Shown: positions 1 to 5,453 of the stretch, piece after piece
Position numbering within the stretch: position 1 is the first letter of the stretch
How the letters are laid out: each line of letters begins with the position of its first letter
Source: Lentzea sp.
GTDB taxonomy: Bacteria > Actinomycetota > Actinomycetes > Mycobacteriales > Pseudonocardiaceae
Assembly (NCBI GenBank): GCA_030146905.1
Contig: JASLAV010001013.1
Location: 1 to 7,382 of the forward strand
DNA length: 7,382 nt
Direction: 5' to 3'
Notes under the pieces: model-generated
What the model was told of the DNA's origin: nothing
Seen by the model: the letters and a program-made list of their open reading frames with translations, nothing else
Databases searched by the model: none
Made by a program: the position numbers and the translations under genes

Positions 1-135
1 GGCGAGGAGGCCGGCCCGGCCGAGCCGTCGAACGTCGAGCTGCTGATCGAGATCCGCGACCTGCTGGCGGCCCAGCAGAACGGGCACCAGCAGCCGCAGC
101 CGCCGTCAACCGACGTGCGCGCCCCGAAGGTCTGA
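1..135 (+). CDS. mscL: MscL large-conductance mechanosensitive channel, C-terminal end (5' part outside window)
   Basis: Only the last 44 codons are present, in frame 1, ending with TGA at 133-135. The visible protein contains VELLIEIRDLLAAQQNG, matching the C-terminal cytoplasmic helix of MscL, where (L)LTEIRDLL is the family signature; the mycobacterial protein has nearly the same VVLLTEIRDLLAQTNG. It is followed by a Gln/Pro-rich tail ending in RAPKV. MscL forms a homopentameric membrane pore that opens under membrane tension and releases solutes during hypo-osmotic shock; the visible helix belongs to the cytoplasmic helical bundle. The pore helices are off the left edge. The identification is supported by context: mscL lies convergent to moaB2 in Mycobacterium tuberculosis (Rv0985c beside Rv0984), as here. 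Confidence 0.85.
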   Translation, partial: GEEAGPAEPSNVELLIEIRDLLAAQQNGHQQPQPPSTDVRAPKV

Positions 136-141
136 GCGACC

Positions 142-176
142 CCCGGCCGTCGCTCGATGTCGGGGTGGCGGCCGGG
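142..176 (+). terminator. GC-rich hairpin after mscL, possible terminator
   Basis: Perfect 8-bp arms CCCGGCCG (142-149) and CGGCCGGG (169-176) flank a 19-nt loop and begin 6 nt after the mscL stop. There is no T-run, which is common for actinobacterial terminators. An alternative pairing, ACCCC (139-143) with GGGGT (162-166), competes with it. The position suits a terminator, but in GC-rich DNA 8-bp arms can arise by chance. Confidence 0.4.
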
Positions 177-334
177 ATCGGTCCGAATGCGGCCGAGGGC
201 GGCTTGCATGGCGGGCGGGTGCCGTCGTGGCTGGCCGGTCGCCGGGTGGGTGCAAGGCTGATCGCCGGGTCCTGCGCCGCCGGGACCGTGGGCGGACACC
301 ACACGCCGTCAGGTACCGCCGGACGACAGGCGGC

Positions 335-380
335 TTGACCCCGTCAACGGCACACGCGACACCGGTGTTGTCACGTGACA
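335..380. repeat. Cluster of three adjacent palindromes
   Basis: Three inverted repeats lie in 46 bp: TTGAC-CCC-GTCAA (335-347), ACACCGGTGT (359-368) and TGTCACGTGACA (369-380); the last two abut. The dyad centres (341, 363.5, 374.5) are 22.5 and 11 bp apart, so all would fall on about the same face of the helix. The arms are much less GC-rich than their surroundings. They could bind dimeric regulators or form part of a bidirectional transcription end. Function is unknown; only the sequence symmetry is certain. Confidence 0.5.
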
Positions 381-396
381 GCGGCCCACACGTGCC

Positions 397-582
397 TCAA
401 CCGCCGTGGTGCGGCGGTCTGTTCTCGCGGTACCAGGCCTCGCGGTCGTCCGGACCGGGCCCACCACCCCGCTCGTCCGAGGTCGTCTCCGGCAGCACGT
501 CGCCGAAGACCTCCGCCAACCGGCGACGACGCCGCACAGCGGCGGCGTCGTCGGCCGGCTCGGGTGTGTCACTCTTCGTCAA
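397..582 (-). CDS. Small conserved-looking hypothetical protein, 61 aa
   Basis: I do not recognise a named family. The 61-aa product has an acidic start, a block of five arginines at residues 17-21 (VRRRRRLAEVFGDVLPE), a Gly/Pro/Asp linker, and a terminal YRENRPPHHGG. This layout (basic helix, linker, terminal His pair) resembles small proteins I recall encoded after moaB in related actinobacteria, but I could not check that. The TTG start at 582 overlaps the moaB end by 14 nt, and an in-frame TGA lies just two codons upstream, so 582 is the most upstream start; a GTG at 535-537 (residue 16) is an alternative. No strong ribosome-binding site is visible, which suits translational coupling to moaB. 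Third codon positions are mostly G or C, as in real genes here; one codon is a rare AGA. It is likely the last gene of the regulator operon. The protein is soluble and has no signal peptide. Confidence 0.65.
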   Translation of the reverse strand: MTKSDTPEPADDAAAVRRRRRLAEVFGDVLPETTSDERGGGPGPDDREAWYRENRPPHHGG

Positions 583-1069
583 GACCGCTCAGCTGTTCGA
601 TCACGTAGGGCACGAGGGCCGACAGCGTTGCCATGCCGTCGCGGACCGCGGAGCGCGAGCCCGCGAGGTTCACGACCAGCGTGCTGCCGGAGACACCGAC
701 GAGTCCGCGCGAGATGCCCGCGTCGACCGCTCCCGCGGCCAGCCCGGACGCGCGGAGGGCCTCGGCGATGCCGTGGATGGGGCGGTCCAGCACGCCCTGC
801 GTGGCGTCAGGGGTGACGTCGCGCGGGGACACGCCTGTGCCTCCCACGGTGACCACCAGGTCGACGCCGCCGATGACGGCCGTGTTGAGCGCGGCCCGGA
901 TGTCGACCACCTCACCCTCGACCGCGACGGTGCCGTCGACGATGAAGCCCGCTTCTTCGAGCAGTTCTGTGACGAGAGGGCCGGAGTTGTCGTCCTGCTC
1001 GCCGTGCGCCACCCGGTCGTCCACGATCACGACCAAAGCGCGGCCAAGGCGCTGCGCGCTGCGTTCCAT
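569..1069 (-). CDS. moaB: MoaB/Mog-family molybdopterin-binding protein
   Basis: 166 aa, the normal length for a single-domain MoaB/Mog protein. The N-terminus gives a beta strand (ALVVIVDDRV, residues 11-20), then DDNSGPLVTELLEEAGF. The family's molybdopterin-binding signature is at residues 76-90 (GGTG, then SPRDVTPDAT), and a second conserved patch is SRGLVGVSGSTLVVNLAGS (120-138). The family binds molybdopterin and, in Mog-type members, adenylates it with ATP before molybdenum insertion; some MoaB proteins have lost that activity, so the exact role here is inferred. The ATG at 1067-1069 lies 4 nt after the kinase stop, with a weak GGTGA spanning that stop, implying coupling. The frame stays open upstream to 1381, but that part is antisense-like sequence overlapping the kinase in another frame. 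M. tuberculosis also has a moaB paralogue (moaB2, Rv0984) in this cluster. Confidence 0.9.
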   Translation of the reverse strand: MERSAQRLGRALVVIVDDRVAHGEQDDNSGPLVTELLEEAGFIVDGTVAVEGEVVDIRAALNTAVIGGVDLVVTVGGTGVSPRDVTPDATQGVLDRPIHGIAEALRASGLAAGAVDAGISRGLVGVSGSTLVVNLAGSRSAVRDGMATLSALVPYVIEQLSGLDEE

Positions 1070-1073
1070 GCGA

Positions 1074-1973
1074 TCACCGTAGCGGGAGTCGGACTTCGAA
1101 GCGGCAGCCAGGACCGTGGTTCTGTGCGGCAATTCTCCCCTGGTGCGCGTCGACGAGCCCTCTCGCGATGGAAAGTCCCAGTCCGGCGCCTGTCGGGTTG
1201 CGTGCCGCCGAGCCGCGGAAGCCCACGTCGAACACCTGTGGCAGCACGTCATCGGGGATGCCGCCGCACGCGTCGTCCACGCGCACCACCGCGAAAGCTC
1301 CGTCCACATCGACCTGAACGGCGACGGAACCGCCCTCCGGCGTGTGGCGAATGGCGTTGGACACAAGGTTGCGCACGACACGCATCAGTTCCGGATCGGA
1401 GCCGCGCACGACAGGCCACTCACGAGCGTCGGCGCGCAGTGCCACGCCCTTCAGGGCGGCGACGGGGCGGGAGGCGGCGACGACGTCGCTCACGACGTCG
1501 GCCAGCCGCACGTCGTGCAACGTCAGGTTCAGCGCGCCCGCTGTGATCCGCGAGAGCTGGAACAGGTCGTCCACCAGCTTCGACAGGTGGTCGGCCTCCA
1601 GGGCGATCTGCTTGGCGTAGACGGCCACCTCGCCCGGTTCCGAGACGACGCCGTCCTCCAGCGCCTCGGTCATCGCCCGGATGCCGGCCAGCGGCGTCCG
1701 CAGGTCGTGGCTGATCCACGCCACCAGCTGCCGCCGCGCCGCCTCCGCCTCGCGCTCCCACATGGTGCGGCGGGCGATCGCGCGGCCCAGCATGATCGAG
1801 AACGGCACGGTGATCAGGCCGACCAGCGCGCACGCCATGAGCGTGGCGTTGAGCATCGGCGTGAACATGAACCCGCTGACCATGAGCACACCGGCGATGG
1901 TCGCCACCACCGGCACGATGACCATGACGGTCATCGCGGTGGTCAGCGACACCCTGCTCAGTCGGTCGAACAC
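1074..1973 (-). CDS. Short two-helix sensor histidine kinase (intramembrane-sensing type)
   Basis: 299 aa. Two hydrophobic helices (about 11-34 and 41-63) are separated by only about six residues, so there is essentially no extracytoplasmic sensor domain and no clear HAMP domain. The dimerisation/phosphoacceptor H box is [13 protein letters not shown] with His89. The ATPase domain has an N box ([12 protein letters not shown], Asn202/Asn206), a D box DDACGGIP (Asp234, with Cys where Gly is usual), an F-box VFDVGFRG, and the G2 box [18 protein letters not shown] (262-279). It should autophosphorylate on His89 and pass phosphate to the regulator encoded just upstream. The start is GTG at 1971-1973, preceded two codons upstream by an in-frame TGA; it overlaps the regulator's end by 16 nt. 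It occupies the place of MprB next to pepD, moaB and mscL, but MprB has a large periplasmic loop, so I do not assign that symbol. Confidence 0.92.
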   Translation of the reverse strand: MFDRLSRVSLTTAMTVMVIVPVVATIAGVLMVSGFMFTPMLNATLMACALVGLITVPFSIMLGRAIARRTMWEREAEAARRQLVAWISHDLRTPLAGIRAMTEALEDGVVSEPGEVAVYAKQIALEADHLSKLVDDLFQLSRITAGALNLTLHDVRLADVVSDVVAASRPVAALKGVALRADAREWPVVRGSDPELMRVVRNLVSNAIRHTPEGGSVAVQVDVDGAFAVVRVDDACGGIPDDVLPQVFDVGFRGSAARNPTGAGLGLSIARGLVDAHQGRIAAQNHGPGCRFEVRLPLR

Positions 1974-2644
1974 CGGTCATACCTGTATCCGACGCCCCAC
2001 ACCGTGCTCAGCCGGCGGGGTTTCGCGGGGTCCTGCTCGATCTTCTCGCGCAACCGTCGCACGTGGACGGTCACGGTCGACTGGTCGCCGAACTGCCAGC
2101 CCCACACCCGTTCCAGCAGCTCGGCCCTGCCGAACGCCTTGCCGGCGTTGCCGATCAAGAACGCCAGCAGGTCGAACTCGCGGGTGGTCAGCTGCAACGG
2201 CATCCCGTCCAGCGTCGCGGTGTGCGCGGCGACGTCCAGCACCAGGTTCCCGTCACGCACCACTCGCGGCTCGTAGGCGCGATGGGCCCTGCGCAGCACC
2301 GACGAGACGCGCAACGCGAGCTCACGCGGGCTGAAGGGCTTCGTGACGTAGTCGTCCGCGCCGATCTGCAGCCCGGCGATGCGGTCCTCCTCCTCGCCCA
2401 GCGCCGTCAGCATGACCACGGGCGTGCCGGCGCGTTCCCTGATCCGCCTGCACACCTCCAGGCCGTCGATGCCCGGCAGCATCAGGTCCAGCACCACGAT
2501 GTCCGGTTCGTGCGCGGACATCAGCCGCAACGCCTGCTCCCCGTCTCCGGCGAGCTCGACCTCGTACCCGGCGTGTTCGAGGTAGCGACGCACCACGTCC
2601 CGCACCGTCGTGTCGTCGTCGACGACCAGAACCCTCTCCACCAC
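1958..2644 (-). CDS. OmpR/PhoB-family response regulator
   Basis: 228 aa, typical OmpR-class length. The receiver domain covers residues about 3-115: acidic pocket VVDDD (Asp9-Asp11), phosphoacceptor Asp53 in VVLDLMLPG, Thr80 switch residue in VVMLTALGE, and Lys102 in DDYVTKPF. The C-terminal winged helix (about 130-225) has [20 protein letters not shown], the recognition-helix region [14 protein letters not shown], and the wing [10 protein letters not shown]. Phosphorylation by the adjacent kinase should favour dimer binding to direct-repeat DNA sites. The GTG at 2642-2644 is the most upstream start in frame; a second GTG follows immediately, and no clear ribosome-binding site is seen. It heads an operon with the kinase, moaB and the small gene. 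It sits where mprA lies in mycobacteria, but the sequence does not look like a close MprA match as I recall it, so no symbol is given. Confidence 0.93.
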   Translation of the reverse strand: MVERVLVVDDDTTVRDVVRRYLEHAGYEVELAGDGEQALRLMSAHEPDIVVLDLMLPGIDGLEVCRRIRERAGTPVVMLTALGEEEDRIAGLQIGADDYVTKPFSPRELALRVSSVLRRAHRAYEPRVVRDGNLVLDVAAHTATLDGMPLQLTTREFDLLAFLIGNAGKAFGRAELLERVWGWQFGDQSTVTVHVRRLREKIEQDPAKPRRLSTVWGVGYRYDRCSTD

Positions 2645-2703
2645 GCCACCACGCTAGGCCACCGAGGGCGGTCAGGCCCGCGTCCGTCACCAGCACGTAA
2701 GAA
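2645..2703 (-). promoter_or_regulatory. Leader/promoter gap of the response regulator operon
   Basis: These 59 nt separate the pepD terminator from the regulator GTG, so the operon promoter should lie here or overlap the hairpin. I see no confident -35/-10 pair: a CTGACC box and a TAGCGT box are present, but they are too close together and the latter runs into the start codon. No copy of the AGG repeat seen upstream of pepD is found here. Confidence 0.35.
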
Positions 2704-2748
2704 GGGGCCGTACCTGTGCGCGGGGCAGGTGCCCACAGGTACGGCCCC
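2704..2748 (-). terminator. Strong 15-bp hairpin with T-rich tail, terminator of pepD
   Basis: Perfect 15-bp arms GGGGCCGTACCTGTG (2704-2718) and CACAGGTACGGCCCC (2734-2748) enclose a 15-nt loop that itself holds GGCA-GG-TGCC (2724-2733), so a stacked inner hairpin is possible. Read on the minus strand, the stem is followed by TTCTTACG, a U-rich tail as in an intrinsic terminator. It lies between pepD and the response regulator and should stop pepD transcription. Confidence 0.85.
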
Positions 2749-2761
2749 CTCCGGGGTCGTC

Positions 2762-2802
2762 ACGCCGGGTTCCGGCGGGCGGCGGATGCCAGAACCCGGC
2801 GT
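2762..2802 (-). terminator. 11-bp hairpin directly after the pepD stop
   Basis: Perfect arms ACGCCGGGTTC (2762-2772) and GAACCCGGCGT (2792-2802) start 8 nt after the pepD stop. The stem can continue inward past one mismatch through GGC (2774-2776) / GCC (2788-2790). There is no T tail. It forms a tandem pair with the hairpin at 2704-2748 and could be an additional terminator or an mRNA 3'-end stabiliser. Confidence 0.65.
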
Positions 2803-2810
2803 CCCCCGAC

Positions 2811-4319
2811 CTAACCCACCTCGACGCCGTCGAGGGTGGCTTCCACCGTCCGGTCGTCGGACAGCGTGATCGCGACCTTGTCGCCGGGAGCCTTCGACCG
2901 GACCGCGGCGACCAGCGTGTCCGACTCGTCGATGCGGCGGTCACCGAACTTGGTGATCACGTCGCCGGCCTTCAGGCCCGCCTTCTCGGCTGCGCCGCCA
3001 GGGGTGATCTCGGTGATCCTGGCGCCCTGCTCGGTGGACTCGACCTTCACGCCGAGCACGGTCTGCCTGGGCTTGCCGTTCTTCACGATCTCGTCGATCG
3101 TGCGGCGCGCCTGGTCCATCGGGATCGCGAACCCGATGCCGACGGAACCGGCCTGGCCGCCGGAGGAGTTCGGGCTGTAGATCGCCGAGTTGATGCCGAC
3201 GACCTGGCCCTGCATGTTCACGAGCGGTCCGCCGGAGTTGCCGGGGTTGATGGCAGCGTCGGTCTGGATGGCGTTCAGCACGGTCGCCTGCGAGTTGCGG
3301 GCGTCGCCACCGGCCGACACCGGGCGGTTCAGCGAGCTGACGATGCCGGAGGTGACGGTGCCGGACAGCTCGAACGGCGAGCCGATCGCGACAACGCCCT
3401 GGCCGATCTTCATGTCACCGGAGTTGCCCAGCTGCACGACCGGCGCGCCGGAGATCCCCTCGGCCTGGATGACCGCGATGTCGGAGCTCGGGTCGCGGCC
3501 GAGGATCTTGGCGCTGGCGGTCTTGCCGTCCTGGAAGACGACCTTGATGTCGCCACCGGCAGCGGCACCCTCGATGACGTGGTTGTTCGTCACGATCTGG
3601 CCGTTGCTGGAGATGACGAAGCCCGAACCCTCGCCGGCGCCTGCCCGCGTCACGACCTGGATCTGGACGACGGACGGCAGCAGCCTGTTCGCCACGTCCT
3701 CGACGGAGCCCGCCGGGGCGTTGCCGGTCTGGGAAGCCGCGCGGGGCGCGTCGAGCGAGCTCACGGCCGACGAGTCGTTGGCGAAGTTGTAGCCCAGGTA
3801 GCCCCCGAGGCCACCGGAGAGACCGCCCACGAGCAGCACGAGGGCCGCGACGCCCGCCACGACCTTGCCCCGGCCCTTGGGACGAGGGGGAACGGGCGGC
3901 GGCTGGTAGCCGGGCGGGAGGTAGTACTGACCCGTCGTGGGCCCCTGAGGAGGCCCTGGAGGCTGTTCCGCGCCGAACTGCGCGGTGGTGGCGCCGAGGC
4001 CGAGCGGGTGTGGTTGGCCGGACCCTGGAGGAGGAAGCTGCTGGCCGGGTCCGGACCCGCCGAGCTGCGCCTGGCCCGCGTCAGGTGCGGGCACCTGCGG
4101 CTGGGCCGGTGAGAACGAGGCGGGCACGTCGCCGAGGCCCGCGGGGACGTCGTGTGCCCCGGTCTGGCCGGATCCCCCCTGCAAAGGATCCGGCCGACCG
4201 GGATCCGGCGACTGCGGGCCCTGCTCCCGCGCGCCGGAGTGTGTCTGACCGGCGCCCGGCGGCACGGAGTCTGGCTGGTCCGGCTGCTGCGCTGGCTGGT
4301 TGCTCTCGGTCATGCCCAT
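2811..4319 (-). CDS. pepD: PepD/HtrA-like membrane-anchored serine protease with PDZ domain
   Basis: 502 aa. Layout: a long Pro/Gln/Gly-rich, disordered N-terminal cytoplasmic part (about 1-150), one membrane helix (about 153-177), a trypsin-like protease domain (about 205-415), and a C-terminal PDZ domain (about 422-492). The catalytic triad is complete: His247 in VTNNHVIEG, Asp280 in DPSSDIAVI, Ser362 in NPGNSGGPL. The protease and PDZ should face outside the membrane and degrade or refold damaged envelope proteins; mycobacterial PepD does this in the MprAB/SigE stress network. The ATG at 4317-4319 is the most upstream start, with another ATG two codons on; GAG at 9 nt before the second gives it the better ribosome-site spacing. 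It lies 45 nt after galT, with a possible operator between, and upstream of the regulator operon rather than after the kinase as in mycobacteria. The pepD symbol rests on domain match and synteny. Confidence 0.93.
   Translation of the reverse strand: MGMTESNQPAQQPDQPDSVPPGAGQTHSGAREQGPQSPDPGRPDPLQGGSGQTGAHDVPAGLGDVPASFSPAQPQVPAPDAGQAQLGGSGPGQQLPPPGSGQPHPLGLGATTAQFGAEQPPGPPQGPTTGQYYLPPGYQPPPVPPRPKGRGKVVAGVAALVLLVGGLSGGLGGYLGYNFANDSSAVSSLDAPRAASQTGNAPAGSVEDVANRLLPSVVQIQVVTRAGAGEGSGFVISSNGQIVTNNHVIEGAAAGGDIKVVFQDGKTASAKILGRDPSSDIAVIQAEGISGAPVVQLGNSGDMKIGQGVVAIGSPFELSGTVTSGIVSSLNRPVSAGGDARNSQATVLNAIQTDAAINPGNSGGPLVNMQGQVVGINSAIYSPNSSGGQAGSVGIGFAIPMDQARRTIDEIVKNGKPRQTVLGVKVESTEQGARITEITPGGAAEKAGLKAGDVITKFGDRRIDESDTLVAAVRSKAPGDKVAITLSDDRTVEATLDGVEVG
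4166..4195. repeat. 10-bp inverted repeat within the pepD N-terminal region
   Basis: Perfect arms GGCCGGATCC (4166-4175) and GGATCCGGCC (4186-4195) enclose a 10-nt loop, and a third GGATCCGG lies at 4201-4208. It falls in codons about 42-52 of pepD, in the low-complexity Pro/Asp/Gly stretch (SPDPGRPDPLQGGSG). It could fold in the pepD mRNA or simply reflect repetitive codons. Confidence 0.4.
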
Positions 4320-4334
4320 AGTCTCGGGTGTCGT

Positions 4335-4364
4335 CCTGAGAGAAGCCTTAAACCAGCCTGGGAG
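4335..4364 (-). promoter_or_regulatory. Three 11-bp-phased AGG repeats upstream of pepD, candidate response-regulator operator
   Basis: On the minus strand three related units follow the galT stop: CTCCCAGGCT, GTTTAAGGCT and CTCTCAGGAC. The AGG triplets (plus-strand CCT at 4357-4359, 4346-4348 and 4335-4337) are exactly 11 bp apart. OmpR-family regulators, MprA included, bind direct repeats of about 8 bp with 3-bp spacers, giving this 11-bp period. I infer a binding site for the regulator encoded two genes away; the promoter itself is not clear. Confidence 0.45.
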
Positions 4365-5453
4365 CTACTTGTGTGTTCCCCGGAGGCGTTCCGCGATCTG
4401 TTCGGGCGTCACGTCGTTGATCCACACGGCCTCGCCGGACTCGGAGCCCGCGAGGTACTTCAGCTTGTCCTTGGTCCTGAGCACCGAGAAGACCTGCAGG
4501 TGCAGCCACATCTCCTCGCGCCCGGCGTTCACCGGCGCCTGGTGCCAGGCCGCGATGTAGGGCAGCGGGCGGTCGTACAGGGCGTCCAGGCGGTGCAGGA
4601 CCCTCAGGTACACCGAGCCGAAGTCGTCACGCTCCACAGAGGACAGGGCGGCGAGGTCCGGCACCTGGCGGCGCGGCGCCAGCACGACCTCGACCGGCCA
4701 GCGGGCGGCGGCGGGCACGAACGCCACCCAGTGCTCCGACTCCTCGACCACACGCGCGCCCGCGCGCAGCTCGGCCTCCAGCACGTCGCCGAACAGCGGA
4801 CGGCCGTGCTCCGCGTAGTAGTCCAGCGCGGCCGACAGCATCCGCTCGGTCCGCGGCGTCACGAACGGGTACGCGTAGATCTGGCCGTGCGGGTGCGAGA
4901 GAGTCACGCCGATCTCTTCGCCGCGGTTCTCGAACGGGAAGACCTGCTCGACGCCTGGCAACGCCGACAGGAAGGCGACGCGGTCCGCCCACGCGTCCAC
5001 GACGGTCCGCACGCGCGACTCGGACAGCTCGCCGAACGACTTGGTGTGGTCGGACGTGAAGCACACGACCTCGCAGCGCCCGCGACCGGGCGCACGCGCG
5101 AACAGCTCCTCACCATCCACAGTGGACGGCACGTCGGGCACGTTCTGCGCCAGCGACGGGAACCGGTTCTCGAACACGACGACGTCGTAGTCCGCCTCGG
5201 GGATCTCGGTGGGCCTGCCCGGCGTCGACGGGCAGAGCGGGCAGAGGTCCGCCGGCGGCTTGTAGGTGCGCGTCTGGCGGTGAGCCGCCATGGCGACCCA
5301 CTCGCGGGTCAACGGGTCCAGCCGCACTTCGGACATCGGCTGCGTCGCGGGGAGGTCCCGCGTGTCCACCGCCACTCGCGGTGGCGCCTCAGCGCTGTCG
5401 TCGAAGTAGATGATCTCCCGGCCGTCCGCCAGCTTTCCCGCGGTACGCCTCAC
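4365..5453 (-). CDS. galT: Galactose-1-phosphate uridylyltransferase
   Basis: 362 aa, the usual GalT size. It exchanges UMP between UDP-glucose and galactose-1-phosphate to give UDP-galactose and glucose-1-phosphate in the cytoplasmic Leloir pathway. Visible hallmarks: N-terminal LADGREIIYFDD; SEVRLDPLTREWVAMAAHRQ (41-60); zinc-site Cys71 and Cys74 (CPLC); His136 in SDHTKSF; and the active-site HPH (187-189) in LSHPHGQIYAYPF, where the second His is the nucleophile that carries UMP. The C-terminal half has WHQAPV and KDKLKYLAGSESGEAVWINDVTPEQ, typical of the family (quoted in part). The start is GTG at 5451-5453, not the much longer open frame to 5933: a GAGGAG ribosome site (5459-5464) sits 5 nt upstream, and the start codon overlaps the deoR stop as GTGA. 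No galK follows; pepD is next. Confidence 0.95.
   Translation of the reverse strand: MRRTAGKLADGREIIYFDDSAEAPPRVAVDTRDLPATQPMSEVRLDPLTREWVAMAAHRQTRTYKPPADLCPLCPSTPGRPTEIPEADYDVVVFENRFPSLAQNVPDVPSTVDGEELFARAPGRGRCEVVCFTSDHTKSFGELSESRVRTVVDAWADRVAFLSALPGVEQVFPFENRGEEIGVTLSHPHGQIYAYPFVTPRTERMLSAALDYYAEHGRPLFGDVLEAELRAGARVVEESEHWVAFVPAAARWPVEVVLAPRRQVPDLAALSSVERDDFGSVYLRVLHRLDALYDRPLPYIAAWHQAPVNAGREEMWLHLQVFSVLRTKDKLKYLAGSESGEAVWINDVTPEQIAERLRGTHK
5116..5126. repeat. TCCACAGTGGA palindrome, copy 1 (inside galT)
   Basis: Interrupted palindrome TCCAC-A-GTGGA within galT, encoding Ser-Thr-Val-Asp on the minus strand with the unusual Thr codon ACT. An identical 11-mer is at 7045-7055, and a one-mismatch copy (TCCACAGAGGA) at 4633-4643. 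Confidence 0.5.

Larger units (their letters stand above)
136..396. other. Convergent intergenic gap with hairpins and a palindrome cluster
   Basis: This gap lies between the 3' ends of mscL (+) and the small minus-strand gene. No reading frame across it gives a convincing protein. It holds the post-mscL hairpin, a short inverted repeat CCGCC (316-320) / GGCGG (329-333), and three perfect palindromes at 335-347, 359-368 and 369-380 (listed separately). Being convergent, it should hold terminators rather than promoters. Confidence 0.6.

Noticed and set aside
1231..1240. Cys in place of Gly in the kinase D box (DDACGGIP) as a sign of inactivity
   Set aside because: I recall the DxCGGIP variant in many actinobacterial kinases, and the H, N and G2 boxes are intact, so the kinase is probably active.
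1070..1381. Upstream extension of the moaB frame
   Set aside because: It overlaps the kinase ATPase domain in another frame; MoaB proteins start just before the ALVVIV strand, fitting the ATG at 1067-1069.
227..1546. Plus-strand open frame of 439 codons
   Set aside because: It runs antisense to moaB and the kinase, is Arg/Pro/Ala-rich without any domain motif, and is an expected shadow of GC-rich coding DNA.
1116..2276. Plus-strand open frame of 386 codons
   Set aside because: It is antisense to the kinase and regulator, with a low-complexity His/Arg/Asp-rich product and no motif.
3190..3792. Plus-strand 200-codon frame inside pepD
   Set aside because: It is antisense to the protease domain, which has an intact catalytic triad; no independent motif or ribosome site supports it.
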